Shown: positions 19,831-31,865, counted from the first letter of the stretch. The stretch is 64,000 bases of DNA from Saturnia japonica (GCA_033032175.1 CM065316.1:1706115-1770114); one strand, 5' to 3'. The notes: generated by a model from the sequence alone, not told the origin. Program-made: numbers and translations.

Positions 19831-20681
19831 ACTTTGAAATACATCTAAAATTACATAGAAAAATGATTAAATAATAAATTACTTTATTTAAATATTATTA
19901 GCGGTTCTGTTAGATCGTATGTAAGAGAATTCAGTAAGGCACTCCGAGCTATTGCAGCGTTTTCTAATTTCCCACGAGGCCGCGACGTAATTGTATACGT
20001 TTTAAATAATTATGTATCACCTACTGTACTGTTTGGTATCGCTATATGACGTAATATAAAGTTAGTAATATAAGCTACTCTTAATATGACAAGATGTCGT
20101 AGTTTGTGTGTGTGTACTGACCTGTATACAAGTTTGCTATTGAGCTCCGTTGTAATATAATCAGAAATAGTGCCGAAATAGGGATTTCGGTCATACATTG
20201 TGAAATTAGTGATCTACAATACAAATTCACCATAATGGTAAAAGGTATAAGCATACACTTATTAGTTTAACACCAGTAATCACGAGTAAAAATTCTAACG
20301 ATACGACGGTTATACTTTTTTTATAAAACTCACACAGTGATATAGTTTGAAACATTAACTGTAATTGGTAAATTTAACAAAACAAGTTCACCAATAGCAA
20401 TTACGATCAGCTCTTTGGTTGTTATTTGTTATTTTGTCAAGCACTTGACATAATATACCAGATTGAACGAGTGAACAATTTGCAACAGATTAGATATGTG
20501 CACTACGGCTCTGGATATCAGTCTATTGAGCCGATGTTGACCGGTACATGAATATATAATTATCACGGAGGGATCACTGCTAACATAAATATAAACTCAG
20601 GTTTTAAGACGAGATATAATATGAAATATAATATAGTTATTTAGATTGAACTGACAGTAATTAGTTTAAATTTAGTTGAAA
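19831..20681. other. No gene recognised; probably includes the 5' UTR of the downstream LINE
   Basis: AT-rich. The 5' end of the LINE beginning coding at 20682 could not be located because no target duplication of its 3' flank was found upstream. Confidence 0.4.
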
Positions 20682-21812
20682 ATGAATTCAGCTAAAATCA
20701 TTGAACAAAAAAAATCAAAATGCGCAGGGTGCATGACTTTGATAAAAGATGAAGAGTATCTTCGATGTTTAACCTGTAAGCTTAAATACCACGTCCTCTG
20801 TCTCAATATTGTGTTGTCTCAAGGCAAAACAATTCATGAAATTGAGAATAGTTGGGAGTGCCCAAGTTGCATAACCGCTAAACGTAAGGGTGGAGATAAT
20901 TCCAACACTCCTGTTCGACTAGCTAATTCACTTCGCCAGGATAGTGAAGCTAATACCAATATTAGATACAGGAAAAAAGGAGTCCTATCAACTCAATCGC
21001 GTATTTCAAAAGACGAAATCAAAAGCATGGTTCAGGAGATATTAGAGGCAATGCTACCCACGATTACCGAACTAATTAAAGCAGAATTCCGTATGGCATT
21101 AAAGGATGAACTAAAAGCTATAAAAAATGATATGATAGCGATGGAAAAATCAATGTCTTTTATAAACGAGCAATACGAACAAACCAAGTCACATTTTCAT
21201 TCACATACAAAAACTATACAAGACTTAGAATCCAATTGTCAAGAACTAAAAAATACCATACAACATCTAACAACAAAACTAGAAGCAATAGAACTACACA
21301 ACCGATCAACGAATGTTAAGCTACAATGCGTTCCAGAGTTTAAAAATGAAAACCTGATCAGCACTACGATGAGGTTAGCAAAATCTATCTCATACGAAAT
21401 CAACGTAAACGACATACATCTCTGTACTCGAGTCGCGAAGATGAATACCAACGACAGCAGACCACGTTCTATTGTCGTCAAGTTTGCTACACCTAGGATA
21501 AGGAATAACTTTCTAGATAAAACGATACTTTACAACAAGGCGCACCCTAATGACAAAATTAGCACTAATCATATCGGAATGGCAGGAGACATAAAACCTA
21601 TATATGTAGTAGAACACCTTTCACAAACCAATAAATCTCTTCATGCAGCGGCTCGCCTGAAAGCAAAACAACTAAACTTCAAGTTCGTGTGGGTTAAACA
21701 AGGCAAGATATTCATGCGAAAAACTGAATGCTCCAATCACATTTACGTGAGAGATAAAAAAATTCGCGACAACTTAAAATTAGGAAGCACTTCTACTATT
21801 AATAATAATTGA
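20682..21812 (+). CDS. LINE ORF1 protein: PHD-like finger, coiled coil, FP25-like C-terminus
   Basis: An intact 376-codon frame. Residues about 12-65 form a Cys/His finger of PHD type (CAGCMTLI, CLTCKLKYHVLCL, SWECPSC). Residues about 150-220 are predicted coiled coil, ending in LTTKLEAIELHNRSTNVKL. The C-terminal part (about 220-370) resembles the Baculo_FP/FP25-like domain found in ORF1 of many insect LINEs. Its role in the family is to bind element RNA and form the ribonucleoprotein used in target-primed reverse transcription. ATG at 20682 is the first Met of the frame; an upstream TTG at 20676 is unlikely to be used. The stop overlaps closely with the ORF2 start (TGA, one base, ATG), suggesting reinitiation. 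No lesion seen. Confidence 0.82.
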   Translation: MNSAKIIEQKKSKCAGCMTLIKDEEYLRCLTCKLKYHVLCLNIVLSQGKTIHEIENSWECPSCITAKRKGGDNSNTPVRLANSLRQDSEANTNIRYRKKGVLSTQSRISKDEIKSMVQEILEAMLPTITELIKAEFRMALKDELKAIKNDMIAMEKSMSFINEQYEQTKSHFHSHTKTIQDLESNCQELKNTIQHLTTKLEAIELHNRSTNVKLQCVPEFKNENLISTTMRLAKSISYEINVNDIHLCTRVAKMNTNDSRPRSIVVKFATPRIRNNFLDKTILYNKAHPNDKISTNHIGMAGDIKPIYVVEHLSQTNKSLHAAARLKAKQLNFKFVWVKQGKIFMRKTECSNHIYVRDKKIRDNLKLGSTSTINNN

Positions 21813-21813
21813 G

Positions 21814-24694
21814 ATGGAGGCTACAGTTTCAGAATTCAATTGTTTAAATATCTTCTATCAAAACGTTCGTGGTTTACTAACAAAAACTCATACGATCTTT
21901 AGCAATCTTTCAAATTATAATTTTGATGTAATAGTTCTCACGGAAACTTGGTTGAATAGTAATATACATAGTAATGAATTATTTGACAGCCGTTATATCG
22001 TTTATAGAAGGGATAGGCAAAGCACCGGGCTTCACTGCCACAAAGATGGTGGTGGAGTATTCGTAGCGGTTTCACGAAACTTTAATTCTGTCAGACTGCA
22101 GGGTAAGGAATCCATTTGTGAAGACATTGTAATAAAGGTTGAGATAAATAACAGTTTAAGTATAATAATCTGGGGAGTATATCTGCCACCTCCAGTTAAT
22201 CTTGATATGCTGACACTTTTTATAGATAATTTCAACCAGGGTTCTGAAAACTTAAATAATATAATTTTATTACGTGATTTTAACTTAAGCCAAATTGATT
22301 GGCTCAGTGTAGTTAACATGTGTAACACTGCTTTTGTTCCTAATGGTTCTCACGTAAATCAGAATTCCTTGACTTTGTGTCTCTCAATGACTTTAAACAG
22401 CATAATGATGTACTTAATATTAAAAATAAAATCTTAGATTTGATACTTTGTACTAAAACATTGAGATTAAGCGTAATACGTTCGTTTGATATGCTGGTTG
22501 ATGTTGATCCACTTCACCCTCCTTTGGATGTTACTTTATCTCTTGATTCTTTTTTTACCTAAAACCAACTATAGTTTGTGTAAAACGAAATTTTTTCAAG
22601 GCTAATTATGAACTTGTCATATCTGCGCTTAATGAGATTGACTGGATAAAGGAGCTTACGTATTTTACTAATGTTGATGATATGGTTAAAGCATTCTACA
22701 GCATACTCTACGGCATTATTAATGCTTACATTCCCCAAAAAAAATTTAAGAAGATTCCTCCATGGTACAACTTGCAATTGATAAAACTAAACAAACAAAA
22801 GATTAAACTTTTACATAAATATAGAACTTACCGCGACTCACTGGACAAAATTTCTGTGCAATTCATTAGCAAACGTAGCTCAGCGTTGGCAAATGATTGT
22901 TACAAAAAATATATAATTAACGTAGAAAATAGTATTAAAAAAACCCCCCAAACAGTTCTGATCTTTTTAAAAAATAAACGTGGGTCTAGCAATAATCATT
23001 ATCCAGCAAGCATGCACTACACCGATAGCGTTGCTACGACTGGAAGTGATATTTGCAACCTATTCGCCACGTACTTTGCATCGGTATACTCTAGTCACTC
23101 TAATCCTGATAACCCTCTACAGAATGCCAAGCGAGTAAACTTTAATTTATTTAATGATTTTGGGATAACAGTTGAAAATATTGAAAATTGTTTAAATAAA
23201 CTAGACGTCAACAATGGTGCGGGACCTGATAACATACCTCCAATTTTTATAACTAAATGTACCCCCTCACTCAGTTTACCGCTATACATTATTTACAATG
23301 CGTCTTTAAAAGCAGGTATATTTCCAAAACCTTGGAAAATAGCTAAGGTGGTCCCAATATTTAAAGCCGGTTGCCCAGAGACAGTCGATAATTACCGGCC
23401 AATATCGATTTTATCGGTATTTGCTAAGGTATTCGAATTTCTACTAATTCCAGCCTTGCAATCACATACCAAACAGCAAATAGTTAACCAACAGCATGGG
23501 TTTGTGATGGCAAGGTCAACTAATACCAACTTAGTTACCTATTTAGACTATCTTGTGGAGGCTGTTGATAGACGTTGCCAAGTAGACGTCATTTATACAG
23601 ATTTTTCGAAAGCCTTCGATAAAGTCTCCCACAGTAAGCTTCTGAATAAATTACACCGCTGTGGTTTTGGAGGATCACTGTTTAGTTGGTTCGAATCATA
23701 CCTATATGGGCGACAACAGTTTGTGGCTGTTAAGGGCTTTATTTCAAAAAATTATGATGTTACTTCCGGCGTCCCGCAAGGTTCACATCTAGGACCTTGG
23801 TTATTTAATATATTTATAAAGGATTTAACACAGTACATTAAACATGCCCAAGTATTTCTATTCGCAGACGACCTGAAGCTAGCTAGAGTGGTTACTCAGG
23901 CGACGGATTGCGAATGCTTACAGGAGGATATAAATAATCTATCAAATTGGTGTTCCACAAATGGTATGCTATTGAATGGCATTAAATGCTTTCACATTAA
24001 GTTCACCAAGAACTCGCAGCCTATACAGTCTCATTACAAGATATGTGACGTTTCTCTGCAGGAGGTTAGTTATATTAGAGATCTCGGTGTCATCTTTGAT
24101 TCTAAGCTAACTTTCCAGCTTCAGTAAGAAAGCATGGTTGCTAAGGCATCGAGAATGCTAGGATTTATAATGAGATCTTGTAAATTATTCAAAACCAATA
24201 ACACCAGAATCGTGGTATATAACGCTTACGTTAGATGTATCTTGGAATATTGTAGTGTGGTCTGGTCACCCTCCTATAAGTCCCACCAATTGCGAATCGA
24301 AAGGGTCCAGAGGAGGTTTGTACGACACCTGGCGTTTCTTTGTCATCGTAGTAAATATAAATACAGTTATTGGGACAATCTTACATATTTTAAAATCAAT
24401 TCATTAGCACTTCGTCGACAGCTTATGGACATGTTGTTCTTGTACAAAATTTTTAATAACAAAACAGACTGTCCACAATTACTGCAGAAATTCAAAATTA
24501 GGACACCCAGTAGATATCCCAGATATAAGATACCCATATTCCATACACGACAAGCAAGGACAAATCTCGGATTTAACACCATGGTGTGCAGATTGTCACG
24601 CTCTTATAACCTCCTCTGTAACTCGGCTGATTTGTTTTCAGACTCATTGCAGGTTTTTCATAATAATGTTCTGAGGTTCTTGAGAGCCAAATAA
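21814..24694 (+). pseudogene. LINE ORF2: APE endonuclease and reverse transcriptase, with frameshifts and a stop
   Basis: Begins with an APE-type endonuclease: FYQNVRGLLTKTHT, VIVLTETWLNS, YRRDRQSTG and GGGVFVAV. The normally conserved GDFN is RDFN here. A one-base deletion-type frameshift near 22371 moves the frame to NDFKQHNDVLN. A second, in a T7 run near 22550, moves it to the RT frame. The RT (22562-24127) has NYRPISILSVFAK, DFSKAFDKVSH, SGVPQGSHLGPWLFNIF and the catalytic FADDLKLA. A TAA at 24125-24127 interrupts the same frame, which then continues to 24694 with MLGFIMRSC, LEYCSVVWSPSY and ERVQRRFVRHL. Reading-frame arithmetic fits two single-base losses. The lesions are few, so the element died recently. 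Confidence 0.88.
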
Positions 24695-25015
24695 GTTTAA
24701 ATTAAATTAATGAAATTATTAATTGTCAATTTTTAATTTTAATTTAATTTTATTATTTTGTTTTATTTTATTATAGTGTTTGTTTTATTTTTATTTTATT
24801 GTACTGTGGATTGTTAATTTTATTGTGATTGTAAAGCATGCATTATTATTGTTTATCATTTGTTTTTAATTTGTTTAGGTCATTAATAAAGCATGCGGTT
24901 GTGGCCTTCAAAGGCATAATACACTGATAAATGTATCAAATTTTTTTTAAAAATTATAATGTTATTTTTGTGTATTGGCCACTGGCCATCCAATTATGTA
25001 AATAAATAAATAAAT
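24695..25015 (+). other. LINE 3' UTR and AAAT-repeat tail
   Basis: Noncoding and T-rich. It includes the short palindrome GGCCACTGGCC and ends in four AAAT units at about 25000-25015. Confidence 0.75.
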
Positions 25016-25096
25016 CCCGAGGGAGGTTTTCCTTTCGGTTTTCTAACAATATTATTCAATTTAAACGCGTAATAATCATATTTTACTATTATATTA

Positions 25097-25360
25097 GCCT
25101 CATTAGCCTAGTGGTCGTAAGTGCGACTGTTATGATCGAGGTCCTGGGTTCGATTCCCAGGTCGAGCAAAGTGTTATTGGGCTTTTCTATGAAATTCTCA
25201 ATAGCAGCTATGAATTTAGCTTTGTACCCGATTACTGGTAATGGGCTCGCCCCCTATTACATGGGGCCTAAAAACATACACGGCGAACCGTGGGTCTACA
25301 TTAGTACACCTCTGCCTAACCCTTCGGGGATACAGGCGTTATTGTATGTTATGTTATGTT
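25097..25360 (+). mobile_element. tRNA-derived SINE (family D), copy 2, best preserved
   Basis: A-box region TAGCCTAGTGGTCGTAAG at 25106-25123 and B box GGTTCGATTCCC at 25147-25158 resemble an RNA polymerase III promoter from a tRNA. The body has GGTAATGGGCTCGCCCCC, CGGCGAACCGTGGG and CACCTCTGCCTAACCCTTCG. The tail is (TATGT)n-like. No clear target duplication was found. Confidence 0.85.
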
Positions 25361-25539
25361 TATTTTCGTCAGTCATTTAATAAACGTTATTTAACTATAT
25401 CAATGTATTATTTACTCAATTGAGTAACCAGAGATATTATTCTGAAGTGAGCACTTAATATCAGTTATGCATGTTGGTCACTTTATAACATAACAAGGTA
25501 AATTGAAAGTATAATAAGCCCTCGACAGATGTAACCTAA

Positions 25540-25940
25540 TTATTGAGACCATTCCAATAAGCCCAAACATTATGTCTCTACTGTTAGTCGGTGAGAAGTT
25601 AGGTATCCTACATATTCCAAAGGATGCTGCAGCATCAGTTTAAGGGTTTTTTTAATATCATTGAACTAACAGAATACAAAATCTCGATTCTAACAAACAT
25701 TAGGAAGATGCTCACATCTATTTATCTACTAGAAAAGGGCTGATAATCTTCAAACGTCTGAACAGATTTTCTTGAATAATAGTTAAGAAAACTTTTGATC
25801 AAGTCACTTTTCAAACAAAAATAAAAACTGTATTAAAATCGGTTCAGCAGTTTGTGAGCTACCATGCCACAGATAGACTCACAGATACACACATAAAACT
25901 TATAACACCCCTTTTTTTGCGTCGGGGGTTAAAAATAGTA
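25540..25940 (+). repeat. Dispersed repeat family K, copy 2
   Basis: Aligns with 12180-12485 and extends it with AAAATCGGTTCAGCAGTTTG and AACTTATAACACCCC. The last part is a common arthropod repeat end. Confidence 0.6.
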
Positions 25941-26212
25941 GATGTGTGTATCTATATATCTATATGAGCTAGCCTATATTAGTTCCAGAGTAACACAGAG
26001 GCTTTTAATTTAACACTGTGTCAAAGATGAGATCCAATAAATTGCATCGACGACTCAATAAATTTCCCATTGACGTAACCCCGGCAGACACTTTGCGATA
26101 TAAATCTGTCCACCTTCAATTTACATGAGCGTTAGCTTATTAATTTTAATCCCTTTCTAAGAGACAAGCTTACGATTCCGCCTCATGTTAACTGGTCACT
26201 TCGATTCAGGCC

Positions 26213-26509
26213 CATCATATCGACATAATAATACGTGAGAAGAAAACTTCAGACTTCTTTTTAAGCGTATTGCGTGCACGGAAGAATGTGACGTTAGGCA
26301 TGGTTAAAATTGATATGGAGTAGGAGTGTAGAAAGTTAATATTATATGTGATACTAAAATAAATAAAATTTAATAAGATTGCGATTTTACCCCCACGGGG
26401 GCCATTAAACTTGACCTCCAAAACATTCACTATGACGCTTAGTGAATAGTGACAGCAAGTGATATAATATTCATTGTTTACGTTCATACTGTAAATGTAA
26501 AACAGAAAA
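26213..26509 (+). mobile_element. Helitron-like family E, copy interrupted by Helitron G
   Basis: TAATACGTGAGAAG, AAGCGTATTGCGTGCACGGA and GGCATGGTTAAA match the E copies. The sequence stops in AACAGAAAA at 26509, where the family G element begins. The E remainder is not seen on the other side, so the right part is rearranged. Confidence 0.6.
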
Positions 26510-27723
26510 TCTATACTAATATTATAAAGCTGAAGGGTTTGTTTGTTTGTTTGGTTGAACGCGCTAATCTCAGGAGGTACTGGTTGGAATGGAAAAAATA
26601 TTTTAGTGTTGGATAGCCCATTTATCGAGAAAGGCATATATAATCACGCTACGACCAATAGAAGCGGAGTATCAATGAAAAAAGTTGCAAAAACGGGGAA
26701 AATTTATTCCTTTTGAAAGTTCCCAATGCGTGCACTGCGTAAATGGTTAAAGTTACGTAACAATGATTCTGTTAAAAAATATATAAATAATAATATATGA
26801 ATTGTTTCTCTTAAAAAAAATCAAGAAAAAATTCCGCGATAGCATATGTTTATCTTTTAAGGTTGACGTAATATAAGCTTTTTTATGGTAATAAAATTTG
26901 TTCTAAAATAATAAATTACTTGCGAAGGTGTTTTTATATACATGGTATTAATCCTTATCGAAATAAATACGTTATTCATCGTAAGTATTTAATTATGGAC
27001 AAAATTGCCCTTTATATCGTTTAATTTCAATGAATATTTATTTATTTATTTGGTACATTTTACTTCACAGCCCATTTTACACAAAATATACATTTGTTAT
27101 GTTTTGCAATCATGTGGTGCCAGTTCGAAGCAATTATTATTAAATTTTGCTTGTTATGCAGCGGTTAAATATTTATTATATACATAACTAAACTAAACAA
27201 CAAACAAACTAGTCTAAATATGACTAAACTTGATGCCATACATGTTAAAACATCTTTGTAAAACAGAGTTCTTAGCTAGTAACGGGCCGTGGGGGAAATA
27301 AGCGCGGATTTCGAATAATTTTTGTATGTGTTTTGAAGTTGATCCTATTTACTAGTTCGGGGCAATCAACGTTGTTGTTTAAAATATCGTATAATAATCT
27401 CATGTCGAAGATAGAATGATCGTCGTTTCGATAAAGAAGTTAAATTGTAAAGTCCAAATGAAATAAGTATGATTTATGCTTGTTATTAAATTTAAAATTT
27501 AAACTTCTCAGGTATTTACTAATATCTTAGGTGATATCACAGTTTTAAAATAACTCCGCAGCAAAATAATAATAAAGTACCGCGCGTGCATTTTAGCGGA
27601 ATGATGTGGCAGGCGGGCGTCACCTATAAATTGTATTGTAGGTGCCTGACAATTGTTATTTAGCTCTGTCTACGTTCCACTCTCTCTCTTATGCCCAAGT
27701 TGGCATTATCTTTGGCAAGCTAG
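26510..27723 (+). mobile_element. Helitron-like family G, copy 2, with internal insertion and altered 3' end
   Basis: Starts TCTATACTAATATTATAAAG after an A and follows the G consensus to about 27032 (CAATGAATAT). A foreign segment follows, and G resumes at about 27510 (AATATCTTAGGTGATATCAC). The 3' end lacks the usual CGGGTCAGCTAG and ends near CAAGCTAG at 27720-27723. Confidence 0.65.
27033..27510 (-). mobile_element. LINE 3' tail inserted in Helitron G (minus orientation)
   Basis: Begins with a (TTTA)n run, which on the minus strand is an AAAT-repeat LINE tail like that at 25000-25015. The body is noncoding. AATAT occurs at both ends as a possible short target duplication. The LINE family is not identified. 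Confidence 0.5.
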
Positions 27724-28944
27724 CTGTGTGAGCCGTGTTCCGAAAATCAAAAACTTTTAAAACCTTGAAGTGTAGAGATTCGAAACCAATTTCTTTAGAG
27801 AGTGACTTCCAAACGAGCTGAAACTCTATCATGATCGTCTTTTACAGCCGTTTCTAAACAAACAAGCGTAAACAGAAGCACTAAGGCGTAATATACGATT
27901 AACTCGCGTTTTATTACTGACAATTATTCGGGCGTTGTAAGCTTAATGTTTTACGTTTTTCATTGCAATAACGTTCAGTTTAACGCGTCTCTCGCCCTCT
28001 GTGACTTTCAGTTTATTGTACTGTAATTGTCTTCCCGAAGCCTTTATAACTGGCGCGATATTTGTTTAGCTCTTTTTTATCGTTCCAACTCTACGCCCAC
28101 TATTCAGCAATTTTTTTTTCTACTGCCCTCAAGAATTGTTCATTGCCATTGAAATGAGGTTTTTGAATTCTGAAGCACACTTTATGGAACTATTTTAAAT
28201 GTATTTTATTTATACAACTAATGTGGCTAACCACCATGCCATGGTTTACAACGATGTTTTTCCTTTCACAGTCCTTAACCATAAAGATATTAAAACTCAA
28301 GTCAATCGACGGAATGTGCCTGTCAGATTAGTATTTAATAACCTATTAAATACCATTTGAACCTATTGTTTCTTAATAATCTCTAACGTCTCTATCTCTC
28401 ACAGTTTGGATTACTCCTGTAATGTTCATCAACAACTGCTAACTGACTTAAATAAGAGCTCATGTAATTAATTATTATTGTTTGTATTGGGTAATTCATT
28501 TTTGGCTCTATTTGGCAATACTTTAGTACATACTAATTGTATTCAATACATTTGAATATAGCCCATATTTACTTACGTGTTTTTAAAATGTTTTAATTTA
28601 ATTACTTGTTAAGAACTTGTAATCAAGTGAGCGAGGGTCTGGAGATCTGTAAGGTTATCGGGCTATATAAGATTACCCCAGAAGTCTAAGATGTATATCA
28701 GTTACCACAAATGTCAAGAAAGCTGATAAGCTGTATGCAAGCACGGGATGTAGGTATAGGAGCGATACAGCAGCTGAGATAGCTTCCATATTTATATTAC
28801 AAAAGCGGACAGTTCTAGCATTTTACAATATGAGACCTCGCGTATCACTAAAGAACAAGTTCCAGGAATTTAGAATTTTAACTTTACCCTCCCAATACAT
28901 CCTGATAACTTAATGTATGTTCGTAAAAACTTAACAATAACAAT
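27724..28944. other. No gene recognised
   Basis: AT-rich DNA without recognisable repeats or supported coding frames on either strand. Confidence 0.45.
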
Positions 28945-29055
28945 AGGCTCGCCCCCTATCACATGGAACCTAAAAACATACTCGGCGAACTGTGGGTGTA
29001 CGTATATACACCTCTGCCTAACCCTTCTGGGAATACAGGCGTGATGGTATGTGTA
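28945..29055 (+). repeat. tRNA-derived SINE (family D), 3' fragment
   Basis: CAATAGGCTCGCCCCCTATC, CATACTCGGCGAACTGTGGG and CACCTCTGCCTAACCCTTC match the 3' half of the family. The promoter half is missing. Confidence 0.75.
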
Positions 29056-29069
29056 AAAACTTAAACAAG

Positions 29070-29525
29070 CCGGATTTTGTCAAAGATCAGCACAATATTA
29101 ATACTAGAAATAGAGATAAATTATTCGTACCGTGTTTTAGACTTAGTAAGAGAAATAAACGTTTTTAGGTAATAAATAGTGTTAGGTTCTATAATAAGAT
29201 TCCGAAGCAGATTACTGATTTGCCGGACATTAAGTTCAAGGACCATGTCAAGCAGGCTTTACTGTCAAAAGGTTATTATGGTTGATCATTAAGTGAATGA
29301 TAGTGATGGCTGGAAGTGACTCCATCTCTGTGCATTCACTAAATTATTATTATTATTGTACCTGTTATATTAACATTTGTAAAGTTGACAAAAAAAAAGA
29401 CAAAGCCGGTCGAGTTTCTTACCGGTTCTTCTCGATGTCTGGGACGTTTTCCGAACAGGCAGTAGTGTTTTAACGTTCATAAGTGCCTTCTTAAGGTCTA
29501 AATTGAATAAAGATTATTTTGATTT
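29070..29525 (+). pseudogene. LINE family L, RT C-terminus and 3' UTR
   Basis: The start encodes, with breaks, an RT C-terminus (HNINTRNRDKL, PCFRLSK, then KFKDHVKQAL-like text). It continues into a 3' UTR with CGGTCGAGTTTCTTACCGGT and ends AATTGAATAAAGATTATTTT. Three other fragments of this UTR lie in the window (11800, 19715, 32030). Confidence 0.65.
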
Positions 29526-29914
29526 TTGACACGGGGTCCTTAGCAGCGGCTCGATGGAGAGTTGGTCGTATAAATTTAATACAGGGAAAACCGTGAGGTA
29601 CGGTTAATGAATTATAAACCTAGACAGTTAAGAAACAAAAAGATCCAACTGTCGCCCCAGAGTGCATTAAAACTTGATTACAAATCGTTCCGAGATAAAA
29701 ATATTCTTTAGACAGTCTCGATGGAAGGTTTTTCATCTCTTATTTCAATCTTAGCTTTTCCTTTTAGTTTTTAATGGCACCTTTATGAGAAAATCTTTCT
29801 TGACTTTTTATACGAGTAGGTACACTAATAATGAAAGTTTGGAAAATGAAATGTTTTAAATTTAAAATTAAAATAATATAATTATGCGGGTGTAAGTGAC
29901 ATTTGGAATTTTTT
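29526..29914. other. No gene recognised
   Basis: No supported frame or repeat. Confidence 0.45.
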
Positions 29915-30010
29915 TTTACCCCACCATGGTGGCAAACAAGCATACGGCCCGACTGATGTTATGCAACTACCGCAACCTATGTGTATTGTCCAGATCTAAA
30001 CCAGATCACC
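29915..30010 (-). repeat. Dispersed repeat family O, copy 2
   Basis: GGTGGCAAACAAGCATACGG followed by GATGTTATGCAACTACCGCA is the reverse complement of the O consensus at 18370-18470. Confidence 0.6.
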
Positions 30011-30064
30011 GTCACCTCACCAGTATACGTCCGCTCTGCGCTACGGTCGGCTTGATTATCTCTG

Positions 30065-30290
30065 CCATTTTTTTTTTTTGAATTGACTATACTGTTAGCC
30101 TTAAGAGGCTAAAGCCGCTGCGGCTTTTACAGCTTCACCAAACTTGGGGGACGAGCGCAGAAGGCACTCAACCGCGAAAGTTTTGGACGACTCGCACGAG
30201 GGTGCCAAAGTGACCGGACCTCGGCTCGGGCGGTCGTCGCGGATGTAAATAGGTCGCGATCTAACTGAATCCCCCTAGTCCTACGATTCG
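30065..30290 (-). repeat. Dispersed repeat family A, copy 4 (longest)
   Basis: T-run, GACTATACTGTTAGCC, GCTGCGGCTTTTACAGCTTC, then CCGGACCTCGGCTCGGGCGG and AATAGGTCGCGATCTAACTG. On the minus strand it reads as a poly(A)-tailed 3' end. The minus strand also holds an open stretch (30127-30351), but no RT motif is visible in it. Confidence 0.65.
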
Positions 30291-30495
30291 AGCTAACTAA
30301 TATATACGCATAGACATGTTCCCTTCCTCCTGGGAGGAAGGAAGGAACCATGTGTATGTGTATTTAGTGACTTGAACTCTGTCATATGCGCTCGTCTCTG
30401 TTATATAGGCGCTTGAGTTGAAGTCAATACACTACATTATGGAAGCTTGTAACTCTTCTTTGTACCACAATTTATAATTGTAATCAAAATTATTA

Positions 30496-30625
30496 ACAAA
30501 AAAGAAAACCAACTTCAATTCTTTTAAGGAGTTTCCTGGTGTATCTTCGAAGGCGAATGTCCAATTCCAATGAAATTAAAATGGGACCAGCCTTGAGGTA
30601 TTCCTTTCCAACGATAAAATAAATA
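30496..30625 (-). repeat. Dispersed repeat family I, fragment
   Basis: The reverse complement shares AAAATGGGACC(...)TTGAGG and GGTGTATCTTCGAAG with 42240-42460 and 56930-57137. Confidence 0.55.
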
Positions 30626-30631
30626 TTTAAA

Positions 30632-31010
30632 TCTATATTAATATAATAGAGCGGAAGAGTTTTTTTGTTTGTTTAAACACGCTAATCTCTGGAACTACCA
30701 ATCGGATTCACAAAATTATTTATGTATATGATAGCTAGACTCACGAGGAATAGTATAGGCTACAACTCTCAACTAGTTTTAAATAATAATCGAGTAAAAA
30801 ACATGTTAACTTTTTCGCAGTCGGGTAATAACATTGCTCTGAATGTTATTATGTAAATATTGTATAAAATTATTATTTTTCATTTTAGTATAACTTGAAT
30901 TTAAAAAGTTTTTTAAATAACAATTTTATTTCATTTACAAACAAATACAGTAAAGGAAATTTATTTAGAGGTTCGAAATTCATGTAATAGGTATACATTT
31001 AAATTAAGGA
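30632..31010 (+). mobile_element. Helitron-like G-related element, diverged
   Basis: Starts TCTATATTAATATAATAGAG after an A, then GGAAGAGTTTTTTTGTTTG and AACACGCTAATCTCTGGAAC. The 3' end was not found and the extent is approximate. A similar diverged piece lies at 36955-37300. Confidence 0.5.
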
Positions 31011-31293
31011 AACGGTCCATAGATATAGTATCTTTTGTCAATTTTCTATGTATTCCTTAAAAGATAGCATTCCTGAAAACCATTTCTAAGAAAATAGAAA
31101 CGACATCTAGAACACAGGTTAGTGCTTTTTAGTCGCTGAGCAATAAATGTTTAATGCGTTCCAGGGTAGGGCCATGTATACAGTAAGGCGTAATTTACAA
31201 AAACCTACTTTGAAGTTATTTTTATAGAAAAAAGCTGGTTTTTAAGTGTAGTACTACTATCCAAAAAGCACATAAATATATGCAATATATTCT

Positions 31294-31532
31294 ACCCGAC
31301 TGCGAAAAAGGAAGGTTATGTTTTCCGAGCGTATGTATGTATATTATGTCTATTACTTTGTCACGCTCTGTAACCTAAACGGCTTGATGGATTTTAGCAT
31401 ACGAGGTGTCATTAGATTCGTCTTAATTGTAGGAGTAACATAGGCTATATAATATTTAAGTACTACATCTGGGATTCAAATAAAAAGCAATAATAGAAAG
31501 AGAAAAAAATAACGATTATGTTGCAGTCCGGT
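31294..31532 (+). mobile_element. MITE-like family J, copy 1
   Basis: About 239 bp with terminal inverted repeats ACCCGACTGC (31294) and GCAGTCCGGT (31523-31532). The inside is shared, reversed, with 49133-49370 and 55882-56131: TGTCACGCTCTGTAACCTAA and CATACGAGGTGTCATTAG. No coding capacity. Confidence 0.7.
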
Positions 31533-31779
31533 TTTTTTGTTACCTTTTTAATTATTTAACTTGTTTGATTAATTTAAATGTGATAGATTTTCATATTGAG
31601 GGCGATAGCTAACCATCATGCTATAGTTTCATTAGGTTGTTTTCCTTCACCGGAAGCTCAGATTTATTTCAAGAAACCGAACTTACGTCCATTGAGCAAT
31701 CATTGCTATTGCATCTTGAAATTCGATACACCTCAATCATTCATAATAATGTATTATTTACTATATTATGTATAATGCA

Positions 31780-31865
31780 GCACATACACTTGAGAGCCAT
31801 TCATCTTAACTAGGTTTAGGCTACATCGTCACTTAACATCTGGTGAGATTGGGGCCAAGCACTAA
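31780..31865 (+). repeat. Dispersed repeat family P, fragment
   Basis: ACACTTGAGAGCCATTC, TTAGGCTACATCGTCACTTA and ACATCTGGTGAGATTGGGG match the P consensus. Confidence 0.55.

Larger units (their letters stand above)
20682..25015 (+). mobile_element. CR1/Jockey-superfamily LINE, nearly complete
   Basis: ORF1 (20682-21812) and ORF2 (21814-24694) are followed by a 3' UTR and a tail of AAAT repeats ending at about 25015. ORF2 has three lesions: frameshifts near 22371 and 22555, and an in-frame stop at 24125. Domain order (ORF1 with zinc finger and coiled coil, APE endonuclease, RT) is that of CR1/Jockey-type LINEs. The left end lies upstream of 20682 but was not defined. Confidence 0.85.

Noticed and set aside
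25097..25180. Functional tRNA gene suggested by A and B boxes
   Set aside because: The region is the head of a dispersed SINE with several copies and no proper anticodon stem.
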